This document shows, piece after piece, positions 9,436 to 17,812 of a DNA stretch of 64,000 bases. The DNA lies in NCBI GenBank assembly GCA_030442055.1, contig JAUJEB010000007.1, forward strand, positions 62,001-126,000. The letters are read 5' to 3'. Made by a program: the position numbers and the translations under genes. Within the stretch, counting starts at the first letter, position 1; each line of letters begins with the position of its first letter. The notes below the pieces were generated by a model. That model was not told where the DNA came from. It searched no databases and was given only the letters and a program-made list of their open reading frames with translations. Source of the stretch: Agaribacillus aureus (GTDB taxonomy: Bacteria > Bacteroidota > Bacteroidia > Cytophagales > Cyclobacteriaceae).

Positions 9436-9858
9436 TGGCGCTTGGCTACATTGTTCGCAAATGCCAATCATCAGAAAATTAGATTCCAGTTTTTCATATC
9501 CTTCCGGCAGGTTTATTTTGGGTAATACCACACTTTCAAGACAGCTGGTAACGCTGCACTTTACGCATTTAAAATGGACATGATCGTGTTGGTGCTCGCT
9601 GGTGGTGCAAGTATTTTTGCACAATGCATACTTTACAGCGCCGGCATCGTCTAATACCTTATGTACCAATCCTTTATTTAAAAAGGTTTTTAATGTACGG
9701 TAGATAGTAACCCGGTCTATAGAATTCCCAACTTGTTTTTCGATGTCCGCATGCGACAAGGCATGATTATGATCCAAAAACACCTCTAGTATTTCCTCTC
9801 GCTGATTTGTGTTTCGCAAATTAAAATCTTGCAGCAAGACTGTTGTAGCGATAGCCAT
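9427..9858 (-). CDS. Fur-family transcriptional regulator
   Basis: A 143-residue metal-responsive repressor. The N-terminal winged helix (about 10-85) includes DRVTIYRTLKTFLNKGLVHK. The C-terminal dimerisation domain has HQHDHVHFKCVKC and a closing CEQC, giving the two CxxC pairs of the structural zinc site and the histidine-rich regulatory site. An AGAGG ribosome-binding site precedes ATG. Whether it senses iron, zinc or peroxide cannot be decided. Its 3' end overlaps a convergent gene. Confidence 0.9.
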   Translation of the reverse strand: MAIATTVLLQDFNLRNTNQREEILEVFLDHNHALSHADIEKQVGNSIDRVTIYRTLKTFLNKGLVHKVLDDAGAVKYALCKNTCTTSEHQHDHVHFKCVKCSVTSCLESVVLPKINLPEGYEKLESNFLMIGICEQCSQAPLS

Positions 9859-10066
9859 ATCCTCTTAAAACTCTAAGCTTTTAGACATAAATATACGCGA
9901 TAATTCTTTCCTGGAGAATACGGGGAGGTTATTTTATTCCAAACCCAGTCAAAATATCATAGTCAATAGCCGTCACAAATGTACATTGAAAGCATTAAGC
10001 GATAATTTGGTTTGGTCAAAAAATAAAATTAGTCTAAATTCCGATTTGATTATAAAAATATAAAAC

Positions 10067-12613
10067 ATGATCAAGGTGAAGTCGCCCGGTTGGATATGCT
10101 TGTTAATTTTAGGCCTGAGTCATCTCTGTGTTTTGGGACAGTTAAAAACCCCGGATGAATATCTTGGTTACGAATTGGGAACAGCCTTCACACGACATCA
10201 CAGGGCGGTTGATTATTTTAACTATGTCGCCGGTGAAAAATCAAATGTTATCGTTAAATCGTACGGAGAGACTTACGAAAAAAGGCCCTTGATTCTGGCC
10301 TTTATTTCATCGAAACAAAATATAGATAACCTGGAAGCCATTCGCAAAGACAACCTCCGCCGCAGTCACCTGATTGAGGGGAACCCTGGAAATGATAAAA
10401 TTGCTATTGTTTGGCTTAGTTATAATGTACATGGAGATGAATCTGTAAGTACCGAGGCGGCGCTGACCACCTTGTATGCGCTGGCCGATGGATCTGATCC
10501 CGAGAGCCGGCAATGGCTCGATAATACGGTGGTTATCCTGGATCCATGCAGTAATCCCGATGGCAGAGACCGATACGTAAATTGGTATTATCAATTTGGC
10601 AATCAGCGATATAATCCCGATCCTAATTCAAAAGAACACCATCAACCGTGGATCGATGGCAGAACAAACCATTACTTGTTCGATTTAAATAGAGACTGGG
10701 CATGGTTAAGTCAAAAGGAGTCTCAATACCGTATCAAAGAGTACAATAAATGGATGCCTCATGTCCACGTCGATTTTCATGAGCAAGGTATAAATTCTCC
10801 CTACTATTTTGCACCGGCAGCGGAACCGTATCATGAAGTAATTACGGATTGGCAAAGAGAATTTCAAGTGACAATTGGCAAAAATCATGTCAAATATTTT
10901 GATCGAAATGGGTGGTTATACTTTACAAAAGAAGTGTTTGACCTGCTGTATCCCAGCTACGGTGATACATACCCTACCTATAATGGGGCTATTGGTATGA
11001 CTTATGAACAAGGAGGAAGTGGAGAAGCGGGATTAGGTGTTATTACTAATGAGGGCGACACTTTAACCCTAAAAGAAAGAATCGCACACCACTTTACAAC
11101 GGGCTTATCTACTATTGAAGTAACAGCCAAAAACGCGGGGCAAGTTGTAGACGAATTTGAACAATACTTCGATAATGCTGTAAATAACCCGGAATCCAGG
11201 TATAAAACTTATGTAATCAAGGAAAGCAACGGAGAGGATAAATTATTTGCGCTGCGGCAATTTTTGGAAAGCCATGGTATAAGCTACGGTCACGTGAAAA
11301 CATCAAAATCCTACCAGGGCTTTAGTTATATTCGCAATGGAAGAGAAAGCTTTGTAACCGGAAAAGGGGATCTCATTATCAGTGCTTACCAACCCAAATC
11401 CAGACTGTTGAAGTCATTGTTTGAGCCAGAACCTAAGTTAAGCGATTCCGTCACTTACGACATTACAGCCTGGGCAATACCTTATAGTTTTGGATTACAT
11501 GCCTATGCCACAAACGAAAAGATAGTGCCAACCGTCGCACAAAGCCCCCAAAACTCCAACGAAACGCCAGCTCCGGAGCGTAATACTTATGCCTATGTTG
11601 CCCGGTGGAATAGCCTCGAGGACGTAAAATGGTTGAGTCACCTGCTGCAAAAAGGAGTGAAAGTACGGTTTGCCTCCGAGTCTTTTAACTTAAACAATGA
11701 AAACTTTCAGGCGGGCAGTTTGATTATTACCAGGAGAGGCAACGAAAACCTGGGACAGGAATTTGGACAATTAGTACTGGAAACAGCAGCTACCCATAAT
11801 CGAACCGTTCACGTATTCAAAACGGGATTTGTCAGTAAGGGTAAGGATTTTGGTTCAAATACCGTGAGCTATATTCGGATACCAAAGGTGGCGGTGCTTT
11901 CGGGAAGGGGTGTGTCTCCATTGGCCTTTGGAGAAGTATGGCATTTTTTTGATCAGCAGATTGATTTTCCTATTACCGTGCTTGATTCGGACTATTTCGA
12001 TGAGGTGGATCTGTCAAAATATGATGTACTGATTTTGCCTGATGGGAATTATGGAGGCATGATCGATGATGCCAAAAGAGAAGAACTGAAAAATTGGGTA
12101 AAATTTGGAGGAAGGTTAATATTGATGGAAAATGCACTGTCTCATTTTGCGGATAAAAAGCAGTTTGGGCTGAAACGATACAATAGCAACAAGGAAAAAG
12201 ACAGGCTTAAATCAGAAAACGACCCCCTGCGGAAAATAAAAAAATTCAGGGATCAGGAAAGAGAGGCTATCAAGGATGCCATCTTTGGCAGTGTTTTTAA
12301 AACCAGGTTAGACAACAGTCATCCGTTGGCTTTTGGCTATCCTGAGCATTATTTTACCTTAAAAAGGAGTGGAGAACGTTTCAGCTATTTAACCAATGGC
12401 TGGAATGTAAGCATTATCGAGGATAAAAATAATCTTGTAAGTGGGTTTTCAGGGGCTAATGCACTTAAAAGGATTGAAAAATCGTTGGTTTTTGGGGTAG
12501 AAGATTCGGGAGAAGGCAATATCATCTATATGATTGATAACCCGCTGTTCCGATCTTTTTGGCACAGTGGAAAACTACTATTTAGTAATGCAGTATTTTT
12601 GGTAGGACAATAA
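10067..12613 (+). CDS. Secreted M14-family zinc carboxypeptidase
   Basis: An 848-residue exported peptidase with a signal peptide at about 1-24. The catalytic domain has zinc ligands H122 and E125 (NVHGDES) and H238 (HVDFHEQG), and the general base E314 (TYEQGGSG). A C-terminal region (about 610-720) resembles a class I glutamine-amidotransferase-like fold (VLILPDGNYGG, WVKFGGRLILME), as in other long Bacteroidota M14 proteins. Likely digests peptides in the periplasm or outside the cell. Monocistronic. Confidence 0.9.
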   Translation: MIKVKSPGWICLLILGLSHLCVLGQLKTPDEYLGYELGTAFTRHHRAVDYFNYVAGEKSNVIVKSYGETYEKRPLILAFISSKQNIDNLEAIRKDNLRRSHLIEGNPGNDKIAIVWLSYNVHGDESVSTEAALTTLYALADGSDPESRQWLDNTVVILDPCSNPDGRDRYVNWYYQFGNQRYNPDPNSKEHHQPWIDGRTNHYLFDLNRDWAWLSQKESQYRIKEYNKWMPHVHVDFHEQGINSPYYFAPAAEPYHEVITDWQREFQVTIGKNHVKYFDRNGWLYFTKEVFDLLYPSYGDTYPTYNGAIGMTYEQGGSGEAGLGVITNEGDTLTLKERIAHHFTTGLSTIEVTAKNAGQVVDEFEQYFDNAVNNPESRYKTYVIKESNGEDKLFALRQFLESHGISYGHVKTSKSYQGFSYIRNGRESFVTGKGDLIISAYQPKSRLLKSLFEPEPKLSDSVTYDITAWAIPYSFGLHAYATNEKIVPTVAQSPQNSNETPAPERNTYAYVARWNSLEDVKWLSHLLQKGVKVRFASESFNLNNENFQAGSLIITRRGNENLGQEFGQLVLETAATHNRTVHVFKTGFVSKGKDFGSNTVSYIRIPKVAVLSGRGVSPLAFGEVWHFFDQQIDFPITVLDSDYFDEVDLSKYDVLILPDGNYGGMIDDAKREELKNWVKFGGRLILMENALSHFADKKQFGLKRYNSNKEKDRLKSENDPLRKIKKFRDQEREAIKDAIFGSVFKTRLDNSHPLAFGYPEHYFTLKRSGERFSYLTNGWNVSIIEDKNNLVSGFSGANALKRIEKSLVFGVEDSGEGNIIYMIDNPLFRSFWHSGKLLFSNAVFLVGQ

Positions 12614-12947
12614 CACTTTTTTGGCGCTAATATTTTTTAATATATATTTTATGTTCCTGTATATCAATAAGTTATAATCTGTTAATTGCCACCAGGTAGC
12701 ACAGTGTTATCAATTGGTTACCATATTCTGTCAAATAAAGGAAATTTGAATTTTACAAAGCCCGAATTGCTTTAACAGTAATAAATAAATATTTTTAATA
12801 CAATGGAAAATTTTGTTAAAATTCATAACTTAACAAGATTTAGGAGTAAAAACTCAATAATCTATAAGGATGATGAGATGAATTTTGGCTCGGAATCCTA
12901 AAAGCTTTTGGTTTGTGCGGGTACTTTTCATCGAATTGAAGGATTAG
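12614..12947. other. 334-bp intergenic region
   Basis: An AT-rich spacer before the histidine kinase. A 32-codon plus-strand frame (12803-12901, ATG start) is present but has no homology I recognise and no clear ribosome-binding site, so it is not called a gene. No strong hairpin or promoter. Confidence 0.4.
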
Positions 12948-14642
12948 ATGTACAAAAAAATATATCAAATATGGGTTGATATCGTTTATTTTGGTGTACA
13001 GTGGGAGATGCCTGATGGTTTGAAAAAAAGGATCATACTCAGCAATCTGGCGAGTATCACCCTTGCCTTGATTTTCCTGTTGTTTAATGTCATTCAAACC
13101 ATTTATCTTCAGAGATATTATATCACCATTACCACGTCGATATTAATTCTTTATCTATCCAGTATTCCGCTGCTGAATAAAGCTGGACTTAACAAACTAA
13201 CCTTGGGATCATTATGTGTCATAATGCCCATTTCATTGATCTTTATTGTTCCCTATGACCAGCTAACCCATCCGGAACTTCGCGACATAGCTTTTTTTAC
13301 GGTGCCCAGATTTACCATATTGGCGATGTTGGTGCTGCCCGCTACTTTGATAGATTATCAAAACAAATTAAAAATGGGCCTTGGGTTGAGCATCATATTA
13401 CTTTGCCTGCTATTTCTGGAGGAAATACAGGGGCTGTTTGTGCCGGGCACTGACTATGGGGAATATCAAAACAGGCGTTTACTTCTCATCAAATTTGCCT
13501 CGGTGGCCGCGTTTGTTTTTCTTACCAGCGGGTTTATATTTTTTAGAAGGGTGAATCAAAGGTTTGAGGAGAGAATTTCAAGATTATTAAAAAAGGAAAA
13601 GATCTCCAATAGTGATTTACAGGCTGCCAATAAAAAGCTGGAGGAAAGTAATGAAAAGATTTCTGACCTGTTGAAGGAACTAAAGGAGACCAACAATAAT
13701 TTGGTTGAAAGTAAAGCTGAATTGCAGGAAGCGTATGAAGAATTGCAATCGGTTGAACTGATAACCCGCGAAAGAGCCATAGAGATTGAAAAGCAGAAGG
13801 AACAGATTGAAGCCAGCAATAAGGCGGTCCTGGAAAAGAACCAATTGCTGGCAGAAGCCCAGAGAAAAATTGCGGAGACCAATGAAGAATTAAAAGCCAG
13901 TAATTCAAGCCTTGAGGAGACTGTAAATGAACGTACGGCCAGGCTGCGCCGGACTAACGAGAATTTAATTCAGGCTAATCAGGAACTTGATTTATTTATA
14001 TATAGAGCTTCCCACGATTTAAGAGGCCCTATTGCGAGTATTTTGGGCCTTACCAAAATTGCAAAAATAGAAGAGGAGCGACACGCCCAGATAAGTTACC
14101 TGGATATGTTGGAAAAAACAGCTGATAATGCCAACGAGGTTCTATCAAAACTGCTTTTAGTTAATATTGTAAACCAGGCAGCAGAACATGTGGATATAGA
14201 TTTTGATGCCATTGTAGCGAACCTGAAAAAGATCTTTGATAAAAGGTTTAAAGAGTTGGGTATTGATTTCTGTGTGGAGATAAAAAAGGGTTTGAAGTTG
14301 GTATCTGATGCGAATTTACTTTTAATCATCTGCGAAAGGTTAATTGAAAATGGTATTGACTTCAGGTGTAACAGGCTTAATGAAAAGCCATTTTTAAAGT
14401 TGGGCATCACCGGAAGTGGTAACCGCGTCGTCTTTGAATTTAGAGATAATGGCATTGGGATTGCCAGCAATTTTTATCAACGTATATTTGGCATGTTTTT
14501 TAGAGCATCGGAGCGATCTCAGGGTAATGGACTGGGATTATATATTGCCAGAAAAGCCGCTGAGAAATTAGGGGGAGAAATTACTTTTGAAAGTGAAATC
14601 GATTCAGGTTCCTCTTTCAGGTTAATTTTGCCCAATCAATAA
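12948..14642 (+). CDS. Membrane sensor histidine kinase
   Basis: A 564-residue kinase: six membrane helices (about 25-200), a long coiled coil (about 205-345), a HisKA domain with phospho-acceptor H356 (RASHDLRGPIAS), and a HATPase domain with the N-box IENGIDF, DNGIGI and the G2 motif GNGLGLYIARKAAEKLGG. There is no receiver domain and no adjacent response regulator, so the partner is elsewhere. recX follows closely, which may reflect read-through only. The signal is unknown. Confidence 0.88.
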   Translation: MYKKIYQIWVDIVYFGVQWEMPDGLKKRIILSNLASITLALIFLLFNVIQTIYLQRYYITITTSILILYLSSIPLLNKAGLNKLTLGSLCVIMPISLIFIVPYDQLTHPELRDIAFFTVPRFTILAMLVLPATLIDYQNKLKMGLGLSIILLCLLFLEEIQGLFVPGTDYGEYQNRRLLLIKFASVAAFVFLTSGFIFFRRVNQRFEERISRLLKKEKISNSDLQAANKKLEESNEKISDLLKELKETNNNLVESKAELQEAYEELQSVELITRERAIEIEKQKEQIEASNKAVLEKNQLLAEAQRKIAETNEELKASNSSLEETVNERTARLRRTNENLIQANQELDLFIYRASHDLRGPIASILGLTKIAKIEEERHAQISYLDMLEKTADNANEVLSKLLLVNIVNQAAEHVDIDFDAIVANLKKIFDKRFKELGIDFCVEIKKGLKLVSDANLLLIICERLIENGIDFRCNRLNEKPFLKLGITGSGNRVVFEFRDNGIGIASNFYQRIFGMFFRASERSQGNGLGLYIARKAAEKLGGEITFESEIDSGSSFRLILPNQ

Positions 14643-14678
14643 GAGTTGCAGTGTAGTAGCACTGCCTATAGTAAAAGC

Positions 14679-15152
14679 ATGGAAACAAAAAGTTATGAGG
14701 CCCTTCTCTTAGAAGCCAAGGTGAAAGCAGCGAATTATTGCGCCTACCAGGAAAGGACGCAGCAGCAGGTGAGAGACAAATTGTACTCCCTGGGACTTTA
14801 TCAAAGTGACGTAGAAGAGATACTTACCTCATTGATTATCGACAATTTCGTCAATGAGGAACGGTTTGCCAGAACTTTTAGCGCTGGAAAATTCAGAATT
14901 AAAAAGTGGGGTAAATTAAAAATTAAGTTTCACCTGGAAAGGTTAAACTTGTCGGATTATTGTATTAAAAAAGGATTGGAGGAAATTGATGATGCGGAAT
15001 ATTTGGAGACCTTAAATGCCTTGATAGCCAGGAAACTGGGCAGTATTTCAGATGAGAATATTTATCTCTTAAACAAAAAAATTGCCGGCAATTTGATCCA
15101 TAAAGGTTTTGAACCGGAATTGGTTTGGACAACCTTAAAAGACCGTATGTAG
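14679..15152 (+). CDS. recX: Regulatory protein RecX
   Basis: A 157-residue protein with the three-helix repeats of RecX (RTQQQVRDKLYSLG, EERFARTFSAGKFRIKKWGKLKIKFHL compressed by family pattern, and the C-terminal GFEPELVWTTL). RecX inhibits RecA filament extension. ATG 14679 is preferred to a TTG at 14646, which adds 11 residues without family character. It lies 36 bp after the histidine kinase stop. Confidence 0.85.
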   Translation: METKSYEALLLEAKVKAANYCAYQERTQQQVRDKLYSLGLYQSDVEEILTSLIIDNFVNEERFARTFSAGKFRIKKWGKLKIKFHLERLNLSDYCIKKGLEEIDDAEYLETLNALIARKLGSISDENIYLLNKKIAGNLIHKGFEPELVWTTLKDRM

Positions 15153-15433
15153 TTAATAAATATGGTATGATCCCATTGTATAGAAATAGATTATTAGTGA
15201 AATATGTCGAATTACGAGCTTGAAGATGGTTTTAATCTTCACAGACACTAAAAAATCTAAAATGGGCGTTTTATGTGGTGTTAACAGAAGTTAATTGAAC
15301 TTTTCATTGATAATTTTTGTATAATTATTCCTTGAAAGTTTCCGTAGAAATAGTAGAATTGAAAAGGCATACGCCATTTTATGACCCAAGTTTACTTATA
15401 TTTGCGAACTATTTGAATATTAATAATTATTAA
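15153..15433. other. 281-bp intergenic region with a small hairpin
   Basis: It contains a 7-bp stem hairpin (15221-15227 with 15235-15241, loop of 7) without a T tract, and a possible promoter near 15377-15404. No coding frame is seen. Confidence 0.4.
15377..15404 (+). promoter_or_regulatory. Possible promoter for the DinB/ATP-grasp/LysE genes
   Basis: A perfect -7 element TATATTTG (15397-15404) lies 16 bases after TTTT (15377-15380), an imperfect -33 with slightly short spacing. It is 29 bp upstream of the ATG at 15434. Confidence 0.4.
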
Positions 15434-15967
15434 ATGGTTAATATTGAACTAAAAAATGCTGTAAAAGGCGTATTGGAGCAGTTGGCAGCAGTTGTTGGCC
15501 AAATGAGTCAGAGCGATTTTAAGAAACCCGTAACCACACTAAATAATGCTACTGTCGGCCAACATGTACGCCATACTCTTGAATTTTTTACTTGCTTATT
15601 GGACGGTCACATTAATGGTGTGGTAAATTACGATAAAAGAAATCACGATAAAAGTATAGAACAAGACAAGTCTCAGGCATTAACCAGCTTAAACAGCATC
15701 ATAGCATTCATAGAAAAAGTTAAAGAAAACTATCAGTTTAAGCTAGAGGTTGATTACGGTATTGATACTGATCTTAGCAGTTCAATGGATACAAATCTAA
15801 ATCGCGAGCTGGCTTATAATATTGAACATGCCATTCACCATATGGCCTTAATAAAGATCGGGATCCAGGCTATATGTCCGCAGGTTAGTATTCCAGCTAA
15901 TTTCGGCGTCGCGAATTCTACTGTTAAATATAACAGGAGCCAGTCGGCAGGCAACGATTCCTATTAA
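15434..15967 (+). CDS. DinB-like four-helix protein
   Basis: A 177-residue protein of the DinB/YfiT superfamily. Histidine motifs typical of the metal site are visible at GQHVRHTLEFF and NIEHAIHHMALIKIG. It is first in a rightward set with an ATP-grasp protein (32 bp on) and a LysE-type exporter. Related genes in other Bacteroidota also sit beside ATP-grasp genes (from memory). Function unknown. Confidence 0.78.
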   Translation: MVNIELKNAVKGVLEQLAAVVGQMSQSDFKKPVTTLNNATVGQHVRHTLEFFTCLLDGHINGVVNYDKRNHDKSIEQDKSQALTSLNSIIAFIEKVKENYQFKLEVDYGIDTDLSSSMDTNLNRELAYNIEHAIHHMALIKIGIQAICPQVSIPANFGVANSTVKYNRSQSAGNDSY

Positions 15968-15999
15968 TCTTATCTACACTAACCACCAGGTTTTTGCCT

Positions 16000-17130
16000 A
16001 TGGCATTAGGGCCAGATTCACTTGACATAACAAATACCAACTCCAGGGTAAAACAGTCAACCGGGAAAGCATCGGGCAATATTTGGAAGAAAATCACTAG
16101 GAGCAATTTTCTGATAAAACTAACCAACTGGGAATTCTGGCCATTTTACGTATTCTATATACCTGTATTTGCCTTTTGGGGTACGCTGATATTAAGGGCA
16201 AGGGCAGTCTTCTTTTTTTCAGCCGCCAACCCTTCCATTGAAAATGGAGGTATGTTGGGAGAATCAAAAATTAAAATCCTCAATGCCATTCCCGCAGAAC
16301 TTAAGCCCACGACAATTTACTGCCAGCCGGATATTTCAAAGAAGCATCTTTTGAAAACGCTCGATGAACATAACATCCACTATCCTTTTATTTTGAAGCC
16401 TGATATTGGAGAAAGGGGTTCTTTTGTGGAAAAGATACAAGATGAAAAGGAGCTGGAAGACTATCTTTGCAAGATCAAAGTGCCGTTCCTGGCCCAGGAT
16501 TATATCGACTATCCTATCGAAATGGGAGTATTTTATTATCGCTATCCATCGCAAGCCAAAGGAAAAGTAAGCTCCATTGTACTGAAGAAAATGCTGGGTG
16601 TGGTGGGAGATGGCACAAAAACTATTAAAGAGCTGATGTTGATGAATCCCAGGGCAAAGTTACAATTGAGCTCCCTCGAAAAGGTATGGGGAGATCAATT
16701 GGAACAGGTGTTGCCATACGGTGAAGAAAAGGAATTGGAATCCATTGGAAATCACTGCCGGGGGACAGCATTTCTCAATGGCAATGACTTAATTAATGAT
16801 CAACTTCACCAGGTATTTGACCAAATATGCAAAAGCATACCAGGCTTTTATTTCGGCAGGTTTGATATGCGCTGTAGAAGCATTGATGACCTTTATAAAG
16901 GACGGGGGATTAAAATAATGGAACTGAATGGCGCCGGCTCTGAGCCCGCACATATTTATCAACCTGGCACCTCTATTTTTACAGCTTATAGGGATATTTT
17001 TCATCATCTTAGCGTTCTGTTAAAAATTAGCAAAGAAAATCACAAATCAGGAGTGCCTTACATGACTTTAAAGGAGGGATTCCGGGAGATTAAAAAATTG
17101 AGAGCTTACAACAAGTTGAAAAATGCTTGA
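16000..17130 (+). CDS. ATP-grasp protein with N-terminal hydrophobic segment
   Basis: A 376-residue protein. A hydrophobic segment at about 45-70 (FYVFYIPVFAFWGTLIL) is followed by an ATP-grasp fold: KPDIGERGSFVEKI phosphate-binding loop, an AQDYIDYPIEMGVFYYR strand and KIMELNGAGSEPAHIY near the metal site. Annotated relatives are often called D-alanine-D-alanine ligase-like, but true Ddl is cytosolic and differs in layout. I infer an amino-acid or peptide ligase attached to the membrane. ATG 16000 is preferred to TTG 15994. Confidence 0.75.
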   Translation: MALGPDSLDITNTNSRVKQSTGKASGNIWKKITRSNFLIKLTNWEFWPFYVFYIPVFAFWGTLILRARAVFFFSAANPSIENGGMLGESKIKILNAIPAELKPTTIYCQPDISKKHLLKTLDEHNIHYPFILKPDIGERGSFVEKIQDEKELEDYLCKIKVPFLAQDYIDYPIEMGVFYYRYPSQAKGKVSSIVLKKMLGVVGDGTKTIKELMLMNPRAKLQLSSLEKVWGDQLEQVLPYGEEKELESIGNHCRGTAFLNGNDLINDQLHQVFDQICKSIPGFYFGRFDMRCRSIDDLYKGRGIKIMELNGAGSEPAHIYQPGTSIFTAYRDIFHHLSVLLKISKENHKSGVPYMTLKEGFREIKKLRAYNKLKNA

Positions 17131-17147
17131 TAATATCCGGATTTAAT

Positions 17148-17756
17148 ATGGTGATTATTCAAACTTTCCTTGTGGCCTTTTTTTTTAGCTATATAGGGTC
17201 TATTCCACCGGGGACTATCAATATCAGTGTAATTCAACTGACTTTAAATGGTAAAGTACGAGAGGCTATTTACTTTGCGCTGGCGGCCGCGCTAGTTGAG
17301 TTTTTTTATGCCACCTTCGCGGTGGGTATTCAATTCTTTTTTGTAAGCAAGCTGGATTTCACATTGCATTTTAAGATTGTGGCTGCTTCGGCAATGCTGG
17401 TGTTGGGCATCATTAATTTTTTCAGCAAAAGCAGGAATGCCAGCTCATCCAAACCAAAAATACTGATGAATGGCTTTAAAAAAGGTGTTGTAGTAAGCAT
17501 ATTTAACCCATTGGCGATTCCATTCTGGGTTGCTGTGACAGCCTATCTTGAAAGTCAGGCCTGGGTAGCCATTAACAAACAAACCTTCTGGATCTATATA
17601 GCGGGAATATCTACCGGTACTTTTTTATTGTTGACAACCCTGGTTTTTATTGTGTCAAAATTCAAGATTTCACTGCGTGATAATATGGTGGTAAACAAGG
17701 TTACCGGGTTAATTTTTATAGGTCTTGGTATCTACACTTTCCTGACGCTTTTATAA
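17148..17756 (+). CDS. LysE-family amino-acid exporter
   Basis: A 202-residue protein with six membrane helices. The family signature is GSIPPGTINISVIQLTLNG at the N-terminus and the central FNPLAIPFWVAVTAYL. LysE/RhtB proteins export amino acids or small derivatives. It starts 17 bp after the ATP-grasp gene, so the two are probably co-transcribed, and the exporter may remove the product of the ligase (inference). ATG 17148 fits the family N-terminus better than TTG 17127. Confidence 0.85.
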   Translation: MVIIQTFLVAFFFSYIGSIPPGTINISVIQLTLNGKVREAIYFALAAALVEFFYATFAVGIQFFFVSKLDFTLHFKIVAASAMLVLGIINFFSKSRNASSSKPKILMNGFKKGVVVSIFNPLAIPFWVAVTAYLESQAWVAINKQTFWIYIAGISTGTFLLLTTLVFIVSKFKISLRDNMVVNKVTGLIFIGLGIYTFLTLL

Positions 17757-17812
17757 TTTCCCAACCCGCGTTCTCTTTTCAATGCGATCATGCCACCATC
17801 ACCAATACCAAC

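Noticed and set aside
12803-12901. 32-codon plus-strand ORF before the histidine kinase
   Set aside because: ATG present but no ribosome-binding site, no homology recognised and too short to support alone.
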